A DNA stretch of 64,000 nt from Trichinella spiralis (lineage: Eukaryota; Nematoda; Enoplea; Trichinellida; Trichinellidae), in assembly GCA_000181795.3 (NCBI GenBank), contig CM012954.1:11282730-11346729 (forward strand), in the 5' to 3' direction. The notes beneath the pieces were generated by a model. It did not search any database. It saw only the letters and a program-made list of their open reading frames with translations, and was not told the origin of the DNA. The position numbers and the translations under genes were made by a program. Shown one piece after another: positions 51,408 to 63,200 of the stretch. Position 1 is the stretch's first letter. The number at the start of each line of letters is the position of its first letter.

Positions 51408-53539
51408 ATGAAATACTGGATGAAAATAATGATAACCAGTCGTGAAAATCTTTATTGCTTATTGTTGTGCTGCTTTATGAGCGTCTCTTTAGCACATTTT
51501 CATTCTGACAGTAAGTGATTAGAACAATTTTATTTATTCATTTTTTTCTTGTTTGATTTTATGATATAGAAAAATTTTCATTTAAATTATAACCTTTAAT
51601 TTTTATTAAATGACGACACCGTACTTGAATGCAGGCACAAAAAAAAATAGAAACCAAATATTGAAATCACAATTGCTGTTTTTCAGTTACATCACTTCCT
51701 TTCAATGCTTTACAACAAAGCCGCTTCATTTGGGCATTCAATCAGTGGCGTTCAAGATTGGATGCTGGAAATATGCAATGCATTGTACGTTGTAAACTAT
51801 TTTTACAGTTATATTTGATGAGTTTTAACAATTTATAATTACGTATATTAATATTAATATATGTATTTTAATTATATATATTAATATAATTTTTTTCTCA
51901 TTGTCAAATTGCACATTCATTCAATTTGCAATTAATCCAACTGTATAATTTATTACAAAATACGTGATTAATGAAAATTCTGAAAAAGTTTTTTTAAAAA
52001 AATATATCTCTTTAATCCTTAAAGTTAATATTTTCATTGAATAGGTATTTCTATAACTGTTTTGAAAATTGTATCCCATCATGAAAAGTTATTCTTTTTT
52101 TACAAACTGCAATGAAATGGAACAAATCAAAATTGCATGACATGTTGCAGACTCGCTGGAATACAAATCTGGCAGAATATGCGCAAAGCTTGGCTGAGAC
52201 TTGTTCTTTGTTGCAAACTAGATTAGGTTCTAATGGTATTACAAGAGCCGTTCGACCCGCCCTGTATGACATACCAACTGCAGCAGAAATTGTGGAACAG
52301 TTTTATGTAGACGGATCGAAAGAATACAACTACGAAGATAATGTCTGTACTCAAGAAAGTGGCAACTGTCTCGGCTTTAAACAGGTAAACACTGACTAAT
52401 CACAGTTGAGCTGACAAAATTGAAAGTAAATTATTCAATACAGTTTGCCTGGCATGATGCCACTGAAATTGGATGCGGCCTAGCAAGATGCAATTACATT
52501 GACAACAAATCTCCCGGAGGCTATTTAGCAATCTGTGCATACAATAGCAGGTATGAAACAAAATCAGAACATAAATACTAATTCGACATTTTGCTTCATT
52601 TATGCAGTGATTTTGCTTTTTAGAGCAAGTGTTGGGAAACCACCATTTGCACCAAAACCATCATGCTCCTCCTGTCCATTATCAAATTCAAACTGTTATA
52701 GTGGATTATGCTGTAAATTTTTCTTTTAAAATATATATTTAATCAAGAAAAATTTTCTTAAAATAACAAATTTTTTCTCAATATTTAGGTCCGTTTGACT
52801 GGAAAAAGCCTCAAGTACGAAACTGCGCGTCCAAACCCAGTAAGCTGCTATTCAGTTTATGCATTTTTCTGCAATTTTGAAAGCTTCAAATGACAAATAA
52901 AGATAAATACGATAGATTGGACTACATAAACAAAAATTAAAAAAATAATCCAACAAATAAAACTTAAATGAAATGTGGAGCTGCACTTTAATATTAACTG
53001 ATATTAGAATATGATGCAATAGGTTTAGTGATAATAATTATACGTGAGAAAAATTGTCAAGAAGTTGTAATGAACATTGCATTTTAGACAGCGAATCATT
53101 AGTGCCTGTTCATCGTTTTTACAGTCAAAAAACAGCAACAAATTTACTCATCACAGATGAAAAACAAGTCGCTTTCCTGAAACGACAAGGAATGCCCTAC
53201 AAGGGTGTTATTGGTAAAGTTGTGCGTTCAGCGGAAGACATTTCATGCCCACACTTGAAACCAATTCACCATATTTTCTCAGAAGCATTTTCTGGAGATT
53301 ATTATACCGTAGATGAGCTAATATACAAAGGTTTTATTAATAAAGATTCCCAAGATTTTGGGCCGATTGGATATGGTGTTGCAGCGCAAGGGATCTGTGA
53401 TGCAAGTATACCGATATTTGAATTTTACCACAAACTTGGCATTGTACAACTACCAAATTCAACTGAAATGAATGCCCTATTGAAAAATGATAAAATTGGG
53501 TTTACATATCGTGGCACAAGCTTTGCATTATGGCCCTGA
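51408..53539 (+). CDS. Secreted CAP/SCP-domain protein with C-terminal DUF5648-like repeats
   Basis: Exons 51408-51510, 51687-about 51784 or 51791, about 52089-52384, 52444-52550, 52624-52712, 52789-52839 and 53088-53539; about 400 aa. Order: signal peptide (LYCLLLCCFMSVSLA, residues about 16-30); CAP domain (FNQWRSRLDAGNM, TRWNTNLAEYAQSLAETC, CLGFKQFAWHDATEIGCG, then GGYLAICAYNSR); a Cys-rich hinge (CSSCPLSNSNCYSGLCC-like); and a ~150-aa tail with three ~45-residue units beginning VPVHRFY, KPIHHIF and IPIFEFY. The tail resembles DUF5648 (VPxYRxYN...), usually found in secreted proteins. Both histidines expected in the CAP cavity look replaced (FNQW for HNxxR; GFKQ for GHYTQ). The exon 2/3 junction is uncertain: the acceptor is non-canonical in every reading. 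A TTTCAG acceptor lies about 25 bases before the ATG. CAP family membership is clear; the tail assignment is moderate. Confidence 0.8.
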
Positions 53540-53559
53540 CACTATTCACGGTAGCAACA

Positions 53560-56500
53560 ATAAAATCACGACGCATTAATCAGTGAAGTGAATTTAAAAG
53601 ATGAATGCTTTCATGTTCATTTTTATCATATGTTATTTTGAAAAATTAAAATTAAAGACTGAAATACATTTATGAAACTGAAAATTTTTGAAACTTCTTT
53701 AAAAAACTTGTCTGAACCTAACTTTCATGTTCACTTTGTATCATATCATGACTGTACATGTACAGTGCAATCAGGCATATACTGTAAAGTGGTCAGCTAT
53801 GAAAATGCTGTTGTTGTTGGATTTTCAATTTCCAAATATATAAATAAATTTAATTTAAAAAATTCTGCTTTTATTGTGTTTCTAATTCTGCCACAAGCGT
53901 GATCATAATCAGTCACAATCAATTGCAAGTTCTGTATAAAACTTCTGACGCATAAATTAACCGTGGTTGAACAACAGGTAAACTCTTAAAATATTAGACG
54001 TTCAAATCTCGAAATTCCTAGGTTCTGTCTGATTAAGAAGCTGTTTTCTTGTAAAAATAAGAAAATAAGAATGATTTATAACTAACTACATTGCTGATCC
54101 TAGTCCATACAGATTAGATAAAAGTAAATTAAATTACAGTTGATGCAAATTTGAAATGTAATTTATAAAAATATTCAATATAATAAAATCTGAAATTAAC
54201 CAAACCGCATCATCATGCATTCACTGATCAAATGAAAAATCACTGTTTATTTCAAATAGAAAAAACTAAAAAATTTTTAAATCAAAAAATCAATTCCCTT
54301 AGTAGAAATAAATTAATTAAATTTTTAACTTGAAGGCAGATAATTTTTCAGTCTACTCATACATGCGTAGATAGTCGCAGAAATGAATGCAAAGCAAGCT
54401 GCCAGTGTATAAGTGCATGAAAGTGAGATACTGTATTAAAAACATTCAGTTGGTTAAGCAAAGCGTTTGTACAAACATCACAATGAGCTGACATCAGGTC
54501 ACTTTCTCACTGATTCATCAGAAAGTTAAATAAATAAATAAATAAACATCATTTGAATCTGGAGAGGTGTGAGTTTTCTTGTGGTGAATTATTATTCACG
54601 CTTGTCACTTTGCGTGCACAACGGCCACGCCTACAGCTACAGCGACACAGTAGATTAATATTACTGAATTAGAGATGAAATACTCACATAATTATTAAAA
54701 TAGCATCTGCACTGGATCAGTATAAATTCAAATTACAAACTGCTTGTTTGGTGGCTGTGATAAACTTTTTCAATTTATATTCCAAATGCATTTATTTCAG
54801 CAACAAGCCACAATGCCACGGACATATTAGACCAATCTGCAGAGGTCACAGGAAATGGTGTCATATTGGTCAAAAACTGTTCAACCATTTTTTGGTCAGT
54901 TGTTTCTTAGATATTCTTTGTAAAAAACAAAGAAAATATTTTTATCTGTTGAGTCTTTTATAGGTAGCTATGGAAATAAAATAATCACTGCAGCTAACAC
55001 TGCAGAATTACTGTATTACTGAACTGCTATTGCTGGTTTAAAATTAAATATCACTGCTCATTTCACAATTCATTTTCCTACTAAATATTGGCCAGACTGA
55101 AGACGCAAAATAACATTTTTGTTTGAATTGAAAACCATTTTCAATATAGAAAAAATTATTCAAAGTTGTTCACCTTTTGTTTGGCATACATATTTCCCCA
55201 TTTCTTAAAGCATTCAACGCTATATGAATACAATATTGATGTAATTTTCTGTCACTGTAAGATATGAGCAAAAGAAAAAAAACAAAATCAGACATCTTAA
55301 AATTTTTTTTAAGTTTAAGGAAGAATGTCAAAGTATGAAGAGGTGAATGATGATGATGATGATGGTGATAAGTGCTTTTTTATTTTTATCTTTCTGTTGT
55401 TTTTTCTAAAAGTATCAGTTTGAATTGTTCCTTTAACACGTTATGATTGCTTTACGCATTTGTTGCGTCATTGCATTTGTTTGGCGTGTTATAATCCTTT
55501 TGCACGTAAAACTTGCTTTTGTCATCTTTTTTCTACGTCTGTCTAGCTTCGAAGAAATACAATATGCACCGACTAATGGCATAGCCTGAACACACCTGAA
55601 AGTATATATGCATATACTTTCAAGTATCCCCGGGTACTTTTCAGTTAGAGCACAATTAGCAATATTAGAATTGCACTACTTTTGATTGGTTATTGAGCAG
55701 TTTTCGAAAGATCTACAAGACAGCTCATGTACACTGAAAATCAATAACTTCGTACAACTAATCTACCTAAGAAAACATGAAAACATCTGCGCGCACAATA
55801 TCGTCCAATTATTTCACTAAAATAATAATGGAACTAAGCAAAAAAAATAAACTGAAATTAACAATAGTGAATAATGATTATAGTAAGGTTATTTTCTCTT
55901 TCAAGATAAATGCAATTTTTTTCTAGATTTGCTTTGTTCTACAGCTGCATTTAATGTAATTATTCAGTTTCGAGTTCAGTAATCTGTTGAATCATCATGA
56001 ACATGAAAAGGACTTCATTTGAAAAAAGTTGTACATTTTCAATTTACGCACACGCATTCAACTGAACATGAAAATCAAGCAGAAGTGCATAACACCCAGT
56101 GAGATCAGAAAACATGTAAATTAATTTTGCATATAAAAGTATACTGTTTGTGGCCTAAAATTCAAAAAAAAATAATCCTAGTTGCATTTCATGAACACAC
56201 ACACACACACGCACTCACTCACTCACTTACTCACACAAAGACGCATGCACAATCATATATGCTTTAGTATAATTTCACCTGTTTTAGTTAAATTAAATTA
56301 ATGGATTGCCTTATCAATTTTTATGTCAATTAGCTAAATGAAATGAATAACCTGATTGCAAATATGAATAACTGAAACACTTTGCGATAAAGGAACAAAA
56401 AGCTGATATCAGTGATCTGTTGTATTAGACAGCAGTGTCCATATTGAAAACGGACACTATAGTATATAGACTAAAAATTTTGGCAATGCAATACTTTTGT

Positions 56501-57450
56501 ACTTTTAAAGTTTTATTGCCAACTTTGACCAATGAAAAATTACACCAGCTCTTCGCTGATTGTCTACAAAACTAGTTTGACGTGTCAATATTAAATTAAA
56601 CCATACAGAAAAATCATTGCATTTGCTCTTGAACACCACGATCATAAGCTTAGCCTAAAGCAGTATGGATTACAATTAACAAATAAATCTCGTTAGAACT
56701 TTATCGTCTGTTTTTGTTATATTAGCTTATGATGACGAAATGGTTATGGTAAAATAGGCTACATTCACCATCATTTGCGCACAAAGTACAAACACTAAAA
56801 TATGCATTCTTATGTAGAATTATGATATGGTGCTTGTGTGATTTTCGATTTTTATAATTTTTTCATCAACAATCAGCGTTGATAGTCATTTTAAAATGAC
56901 ACTGATATAGGTTCATTTTAAGTTTCAACAAAAACGTGCAAATCAGGCCGTATGTTAAAACTTGGATCAAAATAAATGGATAGCCTAAACTAGATTTCAG
57001 GCTGAAAATGTAGCAACACTATATAAAATAAGCAAAAGAAAATAGGATAGTACAGTAATGAATGGATACAATTTTCGAGAAAGCTTTTTCTATAAAAGCA
57101 TTCAAAAAAGTACAAGTGAATAAACAAAAAACCTTTTTTACATTGAATGAACCTTGAACAATATTGGCAAACTTTTGTTATCCAACAAACACTCAAGCAA
57201 TTAGCTTTGTTGCGGTCATGAACAAAATCACAGTCCACCAGATGGGCGGAGTAGATCGTGCCAGATAAAAATTGATTGGTCGACTGGTTGAACAGGTTGA
57301 CCAATGACAGTACGTTGACTGCTCCCAGAAACTTGTCGTCGAAGGTGAAACTCAGATTGTAATTCATTTGCTGTAAAACTTGATACGGTGTACGTGACTC
57401 GAACGGCTTTACACTGCTGATCCATCTAATCCCCATCATAAGGTGAAGTT
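53560..57450. other. Long upstream region of the OTX gene
   Basis: No supported exon. Contains a TAAA run (about 54530-54544), a GAT-type repeat (about 55348-55370) and an AC repeat with ACTC units (about 56194-56235). Long gene-free DNA beside a developmental regulator often holds enhancers; this is inference only. Confidence 0.5.
56194..56235. repeat. (AC)n/(ACTC)n microsatellite
   Basis: ACACACACACACACGC followed by ACTC units. Confidence 0.8.
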
Positions 57451-57465
57451 GGTAGGTGATCAGAA

Positions 57466-59035
57466 ATGGCATACACTCATCCACATGGCAGTTCCAATGG
57501 TGGCTACATACTTCAACGCACCCCAACCGGAGCGCCGTACTTTTCGATGAATAATACACCAATAAACCATGCACTTCCTACTGGAGTAATGGCTCAGCCA
57601 ATGTTTCAGCCTAATCTCAGTTATCATCTGGCTGGTAAGTTTTGCTTTTTGCAAAATAAGTACGCACACATAATATGTATATTTTTGTGCATGTTTTTGT
57701 ATTAGCATTTGCTTTTTTGTATTCTATAAGTTTCACAGTTATTCCAACCACCCGTAACGCCACATAACCTCACGTCAGTATAGTCATTCAGAGGGTCAAC
57801 AGTTTTATAATCCTAACAGTGGGCAGTTGACAGTTTGCCAACTCGACCCAACACTAAGAGGGCCGTTTCGACCCTGGCCAGTCGACCCGACCCCGTTATG
57901 CAACGGGACGAGACATTTTAGCTTACTTGGCAATGGTCTATTTTTCTTAATGCGCTTCTGGACAACCACGGCAAACTTATCAACGGATCATCAATAATAG
58001 CTATTAGCGGGAAATAATTCAGAGTCGCTTACCGAAATGATTTATTGTCACGGCTTGATTTATAAACGCCGTCAAAGTCTATAGCTTTTCTAATATTATC
58101 ATCGTCTTATACTGCTCCATCTTTCTTACGCGGAATAACATTTTCATTTTCTCTTACAGAGCTGTATGGAATAAATCAATAAATAAAATAACATAAAATA
58201 AGATAGCCTTTATACACATTTCAGCAAATGCACCAAGAAAACAACGACGAGAGCGCACCACGTACAGTAGAGCTCAGCTGGACATGCTTGAGGCATTGTT
58301 TGCCAAGACGCGTTATCCAGACATATTTCTTCGGGAAGAAATTGCCATGAAGATAAATCTACCAGAATCTCGAGTGCAAGTAAGATAACCATCAGTTGAT
58401 TTATTAATTTGAAAAATTCCCTTCATTAACGCAATTTATTTATTTTACACAATATTTGCTTACTGTAGGTATGGTTCAAAAACCGCCGTGCAAAGTGTCG
58501 TCAACAATCCCAACAAAAATCGGGAGACGGTGTGTCATCGAACAAAAAACTGAACAGTTCTCAGCCGTCAGAAGTGAAACATGAATTAACGGAAAAACCA
58601 GCTTCGAGCAATGAAGTTGCTAGTGATAAACTAATGCAAGCAGGAGTTAGTGCAAATGGCGACATGGACAATGGTCCAGTTGAAAAAGCAATGATCGATC
58701 CTGGAACCACCATGGTCCATCAAACTGAAATGAATTATGGACACCCGGCAACAGTCGTTGGTGGAAGCGGTGGTCTCATAAGCAATGGCCACCCAATGCT
58801 AATTTCAAGAGGTTTCCAAGGTGGACCTTGCATGCTGAATCCCACGCCATCACATCAACCAACCGCGTACATTCCAGCTTCCTACACCCCATGCACAAAC
58901 ACAGTTTCGTACTATCCGACTGAGAATCCGTATTTGTCTTCTGTAACATCGAATCCATTTGTTGGATCCCCTTCTAATGTCTATCATCCAAGAAATGTCA
59001 CGGAATATCTGGACTGGAAGTATCCCATGCTTTGA
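57466..59035 (+). CDS. OTX: OTX-class homeobox transcription factor
   Basis: Three exons (57466-57634, 58225-58379, 58469-59035) encode 296 aa in frame. The paired-like homeodomain begins with [20 protein letters not shown], continues with [20 protein letters not shown] and ends with the recognition helix [20 protein letters not shown]. Lys at homeodomain position 50 (VWFKNRR) defines the OTX/bicoid DNA specificity (TAATCC). The intron within the recognition helix (VQ|VW) is the site typical of this class. The C-terminus is Ser/Pro/Thr/Asn-rich and ends YLDWKYPML, reminiscent of the OTX tail. OTX genes pattern the anterior nervous system; nematode relatives specify head sensory neurons. The 590-bp first intron includes a GC-rich stretch at 57740-57930. 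Confidence 0.93.
57740..57930. other. GC-rich patch in OTX intron 1
   Basis: Contains repeated GTCGACCCGACCC/CTCGACCC-like units and a perfect hairpin CCCGTT-ATGC-AACGGG (about 57893-57908), in sharp contrast to the AT-rich surroundings. Could be an enhancer or a fragment of an inserted element. Confidence 0.4.
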
Positions 59036-59039
59036 TAGG

Positions 59040-60226
59040 GTTCTGACCAGAAAGTACGTAGTGTCAATATTTGTCATTTCTGTTAACACCTACGTTTAAC
59101 TGACTTATATACTGCATTCTTGACGTTGATAATTTGCTATTGTGAGTAAACGACAATAACATACTGCTGCAAAGTGTCTATTTTTGACTTTTCCTATTAG
59201 CTAGCTAACTAGCTAGATGTAACATACTGCCCTACACACCAACACGGAACAAAGGTACTTTAGTTTGAAAAAGTAAAAAAAATATTTTGTTCGGTATTTG
59301 TCAGAGATTGATTTCATGGAAAAAAATATTCCAGAAATATTTTTCCACTTAATGAATTCAGTTACCAATATGCTGCCAATTTCAAAAATATTTGTAGCAA
59401 ATTGGATAGGAGTGTGACGAAAGCGGCTCCTTGACGTCAGTTGAAAAACAAGCGTTACAAAAGATGGCAGATGACTGATTTACAATCATTCACGCAAATT
59501 TTGAAATGTCATGAAGCAAAGGCGCACTCCACAAAGAAGGCGGAGCGTAATGCTAATAGTAAATCTTAATACAGCAATGGCGTTTCGAGTTTATCCCTCC
59601 TTTTATTATAAATTTCACTATGTACTGCTAAATCAAGTTGTTTATAGCAATGCGTTGAATTGAAAGCAATGGATTACAATCATGAGTACAATTGTAACTG
59701 CACATATGACCAAGTAGCATATGAATGCTAATATTTAATGGAAAACTGTATTTTATTAATGAAGACATTGCTTTAAGAATATATTTCGATTGTTTAACTG
59801 ACTTTATATTTGATTTCAGATGCATGCGTGTGCGTTACATGAATGAAAATTATATTAAATCTCTAATACTGAAGTGACTTTTTAATGAATCAATTTTAAA
59901 TATAAACAATAAATGCAAAGCATTAAACTTTACATTTCATCTACGAAAGAACACTAAAAATTTCAGATTGAAATAACTATTTAAATTTATAAAATGAAAA
60001 TAATAATTATACAATGATGTATTTTGTTTAGAATATAGAGTTCTGTTAACTAAGCAGTGTTACAGTAAACTGGATACTAAACTAGATGAGGACAGGTTGC
60101 TAGTTGATGAAGACCGGTTCACATGCAAAATGTAAAAGCTGTGCAAAGCATTAGTAAGAGTTGCTTTCATGACAAAGCAATGACATGTTCTATCTTTCTC
60201 TGTCTCTGTCTCTCTCTCTTTCTCTC

Positions 60227-60258
<32 letters not shown>

Positions 60259-63200
60259 TTCTCACTCTCCCACTAAACTCAGTCATTTGCTTACTCTCTG
60301 TCTCTCTCTCTCTCCTACTGTCACTTCCTACACATACACAGACGTACACGCACTTATACATACACGTATACATATACATATACACAATTTTGAGAAAGAG
60401 GTGCAGATAAACACAAAACATGTCCAAGCAAAATATTGAATAGTAAATATATATTACAGTATGCTGATTAATTTTTGAAAAAATAGAATAAAATAAAAGA
60501 TCCCGTACAGCACGGGATGACTATTGCCAAGCCAGATGTTGGTTTGTCCTGAGCGTGAATGGCCGGATGCAGAAGTAAGCAGTCAGGTGACCGAAGGTAT
60601 AGGTCTTAGCGTACACCCGAGCCCTGCGTTAAGCTTCTTAGCTGAGTATTAGCCGCGTTCGCTTTGTGCGCATGCTTCGTTCGCAGCTGCCGCTCTGTAC
60701 CGACGCCGCTGACCGTAAGCGCCTAATGACTACCGCTTTTGCTGGCTCATCCGTCATTTCCTATAACGCCACGGCTGATCTCGACATTTTATTTCTATTC
60801 TCTGTCTACAAGATTTTTGAAAACTTGTACAAGTGGACAGCAGCTTTGTTATGTGAAAATCCGCAGAATTAAGTGAACAGCGGCCACTCTTATCTTGACA
60901 AAATCTTTTCACAAAGAGCTTAGATAAACTTATCCTCCTGCTCAACAGCAAAACCCAAAATGTACAAAACTTGCAAATGCGCACAGCAGTCAGCTATTCT
61001 GTGATACCCATCTCACACACCGGGTATTTTGATTTTGAGTTCGCATTAAAAACATCTTTCTGTCAGCTAATGAGATCTATCTCTGCTTCCTTTTGCTCCA
61101 CCATCTCCTTGCCCCCTCCCACCACATTTGCTTCATACTGGAACATTGTGGCAATATCATTCATGTCGTACTTTTTAAAATATGTTTCATTCGAGCATTT
61201 TGTGATGATCAGTTTTTTCGACATTTAAAATCTCTTTATTTCTCTAAACACGCACAAATAAAGCACTGAGGAAAGGATTGATCGTCCATCTGATCACTGC
61301 ATGCAAGGTCAGGGTCGTTATGGTCTTTTCTTCAAAGTGACCAATATAAACAACATTTCAAGCATGTTTGACACGAACACGATCAATTCTAGATCATTTG
61401 ACTCATTTAAGCACATACAATGAACTGACGCCACAGTACTACTTTTTATGTTAGCATTTGCCTCAAATACATTCATACATAAAAAATGATATTTTATTAA
61501 AAATTAATCACTCTCTTCTTGAAATTCAATGCTTAAATTAGCTCTTTTTCATCATTTCAATAAACAAGGAAATGAAATACGAATGAAGGACCATCTTATT
61601 TTCAGTGCTTTAAATTTAAAGTAAATAAATAGTTATACACGTGCATGTGTGAGGGCGGAAAAGTAGCTGCAATTTTTGGCGATAAAGAAAGCGCGATACA
61701 AATCTTGGCACATTCAAAAAATCAAACAAATATATATATATATATGTACAAAATGTATGATTGATTACACAACAGGTTTAACGCGTATCAGTTGTTGAAT
61801 ATGATTAAAAACGCTTTATATGAAAAAAGAATTGGATTACTGCCTTGGATGTTTGTAGAGATGTGAAATGAAAAGAATAATATACATTTGTGATTAATGG
61901 ATACATTATTGTTTGGGGACAATTTCCAGAAGCCGGATGCTATATGCAATGAGATTTTTGCATTTTTTCACATTTTCTGCAAAGAGAAGAAGAAAATTTG
62001 TGGTGTACAGTTCAGCTTTAGCAGTTCAAAGCAATGTCGGCCACGCGCCTTGATCCTATAAGCAATCAGCCGCGTACGCTGAACGACCGCACATGTTGGT
62101 CAGGGAAGCATTGTCTGTTGGTGTTTGCATTGGTAAAGCCGTGCCCGTTTGCTCCTCGGACGTGTCGATGCCGACCTGTTGGTTATTTTGCTTTCAATTG
62201 TGCTGTTGGTCTAGGCACATTGATCGACCGTCTTAAAGCCAAGACGAATGTTTGCGTTCGGCTTAAGCTGAAGCCGCTCCTTAGTCGAGTAACAGTTTCT
62301 CCAATTCCGGAACGTTAAAGATTGAAAAATCGAACAAATCCACCACCCCGCACTGGCGATGGGATTATTTTCATTTCGACGCAAACGAATTCAAATTATG
62401 GACAAACGTTGTGAGCAATTTTCTTATTCATTTTTTGTTATCTGAAGATTCACTGCCTGCAAGATGAGGTTCAGGAAAAAAAAGAACCGAGGTCGAATTG
62501 AAGGTCACAGGTGCAACCCTTAAGATGCTCTCGATTTTCGTAACCCGCTATGGTCAAGGGGGTGGAACAATTTTCGACTGACAATGATCCGAACGGCACT
62601 AAGCCGTGGATAAAGGCGGCGGCATTGCGCTCCACAGAACCGGGCCACCACTACACAGCAGACCGCTCGTTCAAGTGGTCAGCGGCTCGCCTTGTCCATT
62701 GCAATTGTCGTTTAACTTAGCGTGAAACCCATTCCGTAACAATGGAACCACATCAAGGTCGTCCCGCGTTTCTAACTAATCCATTTTCACCTCTACTCCA
62801 TACCAATTTTGCGTTTGATTCATCCATATGCAGAGGCGCTCTCACGTGCGCCAACGACCCAAAAATGCCTGTTGCATACCAACCGGCCTTTCATTTTTAT
62901 TTTTGCTATTTTTTACTTCTGCTCTTTGCTTAAGCCGACTGGAATGTGGCCCGGAAGCTGACCATGAACTAACTAGACAAAAGACTGCAATACGTTTGTT
63001 GCAACGGATGCTGGGATTAATGATGAAAAAGAACCCGCCAACACAGATGGCATGACATTATTATAAAATGAACATACACTTTTGGAAATTTTGAACATCA
63101 TTTGTCTCATCGTATATTTATTTCACAATCTGCTCGATATTTCATCCACCCACATAATTGAAAACTGTTTAACAAAGAAAAAAGACAATTCCTTCTTTCC

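Noticed and set aside
56990-57574. 194-codon minus-strand frame overlapping the OTX first exon
   Set aside because: Opposite a supported OTX exon, odd composition, no motif, and its right part is the OTX exon complement.
60123-60439. Leu/Ser-rich and Arg/Glu-rich proteins across the CT repeat
   Set aside because: Pure microsatellite translations.
62034-63055. GC-richer frames at 62.0-63.1 kb as a gene
   Set aside because: Higher GC drew attention, but neither strand gives a family motif, splice pattern or consistent frame.
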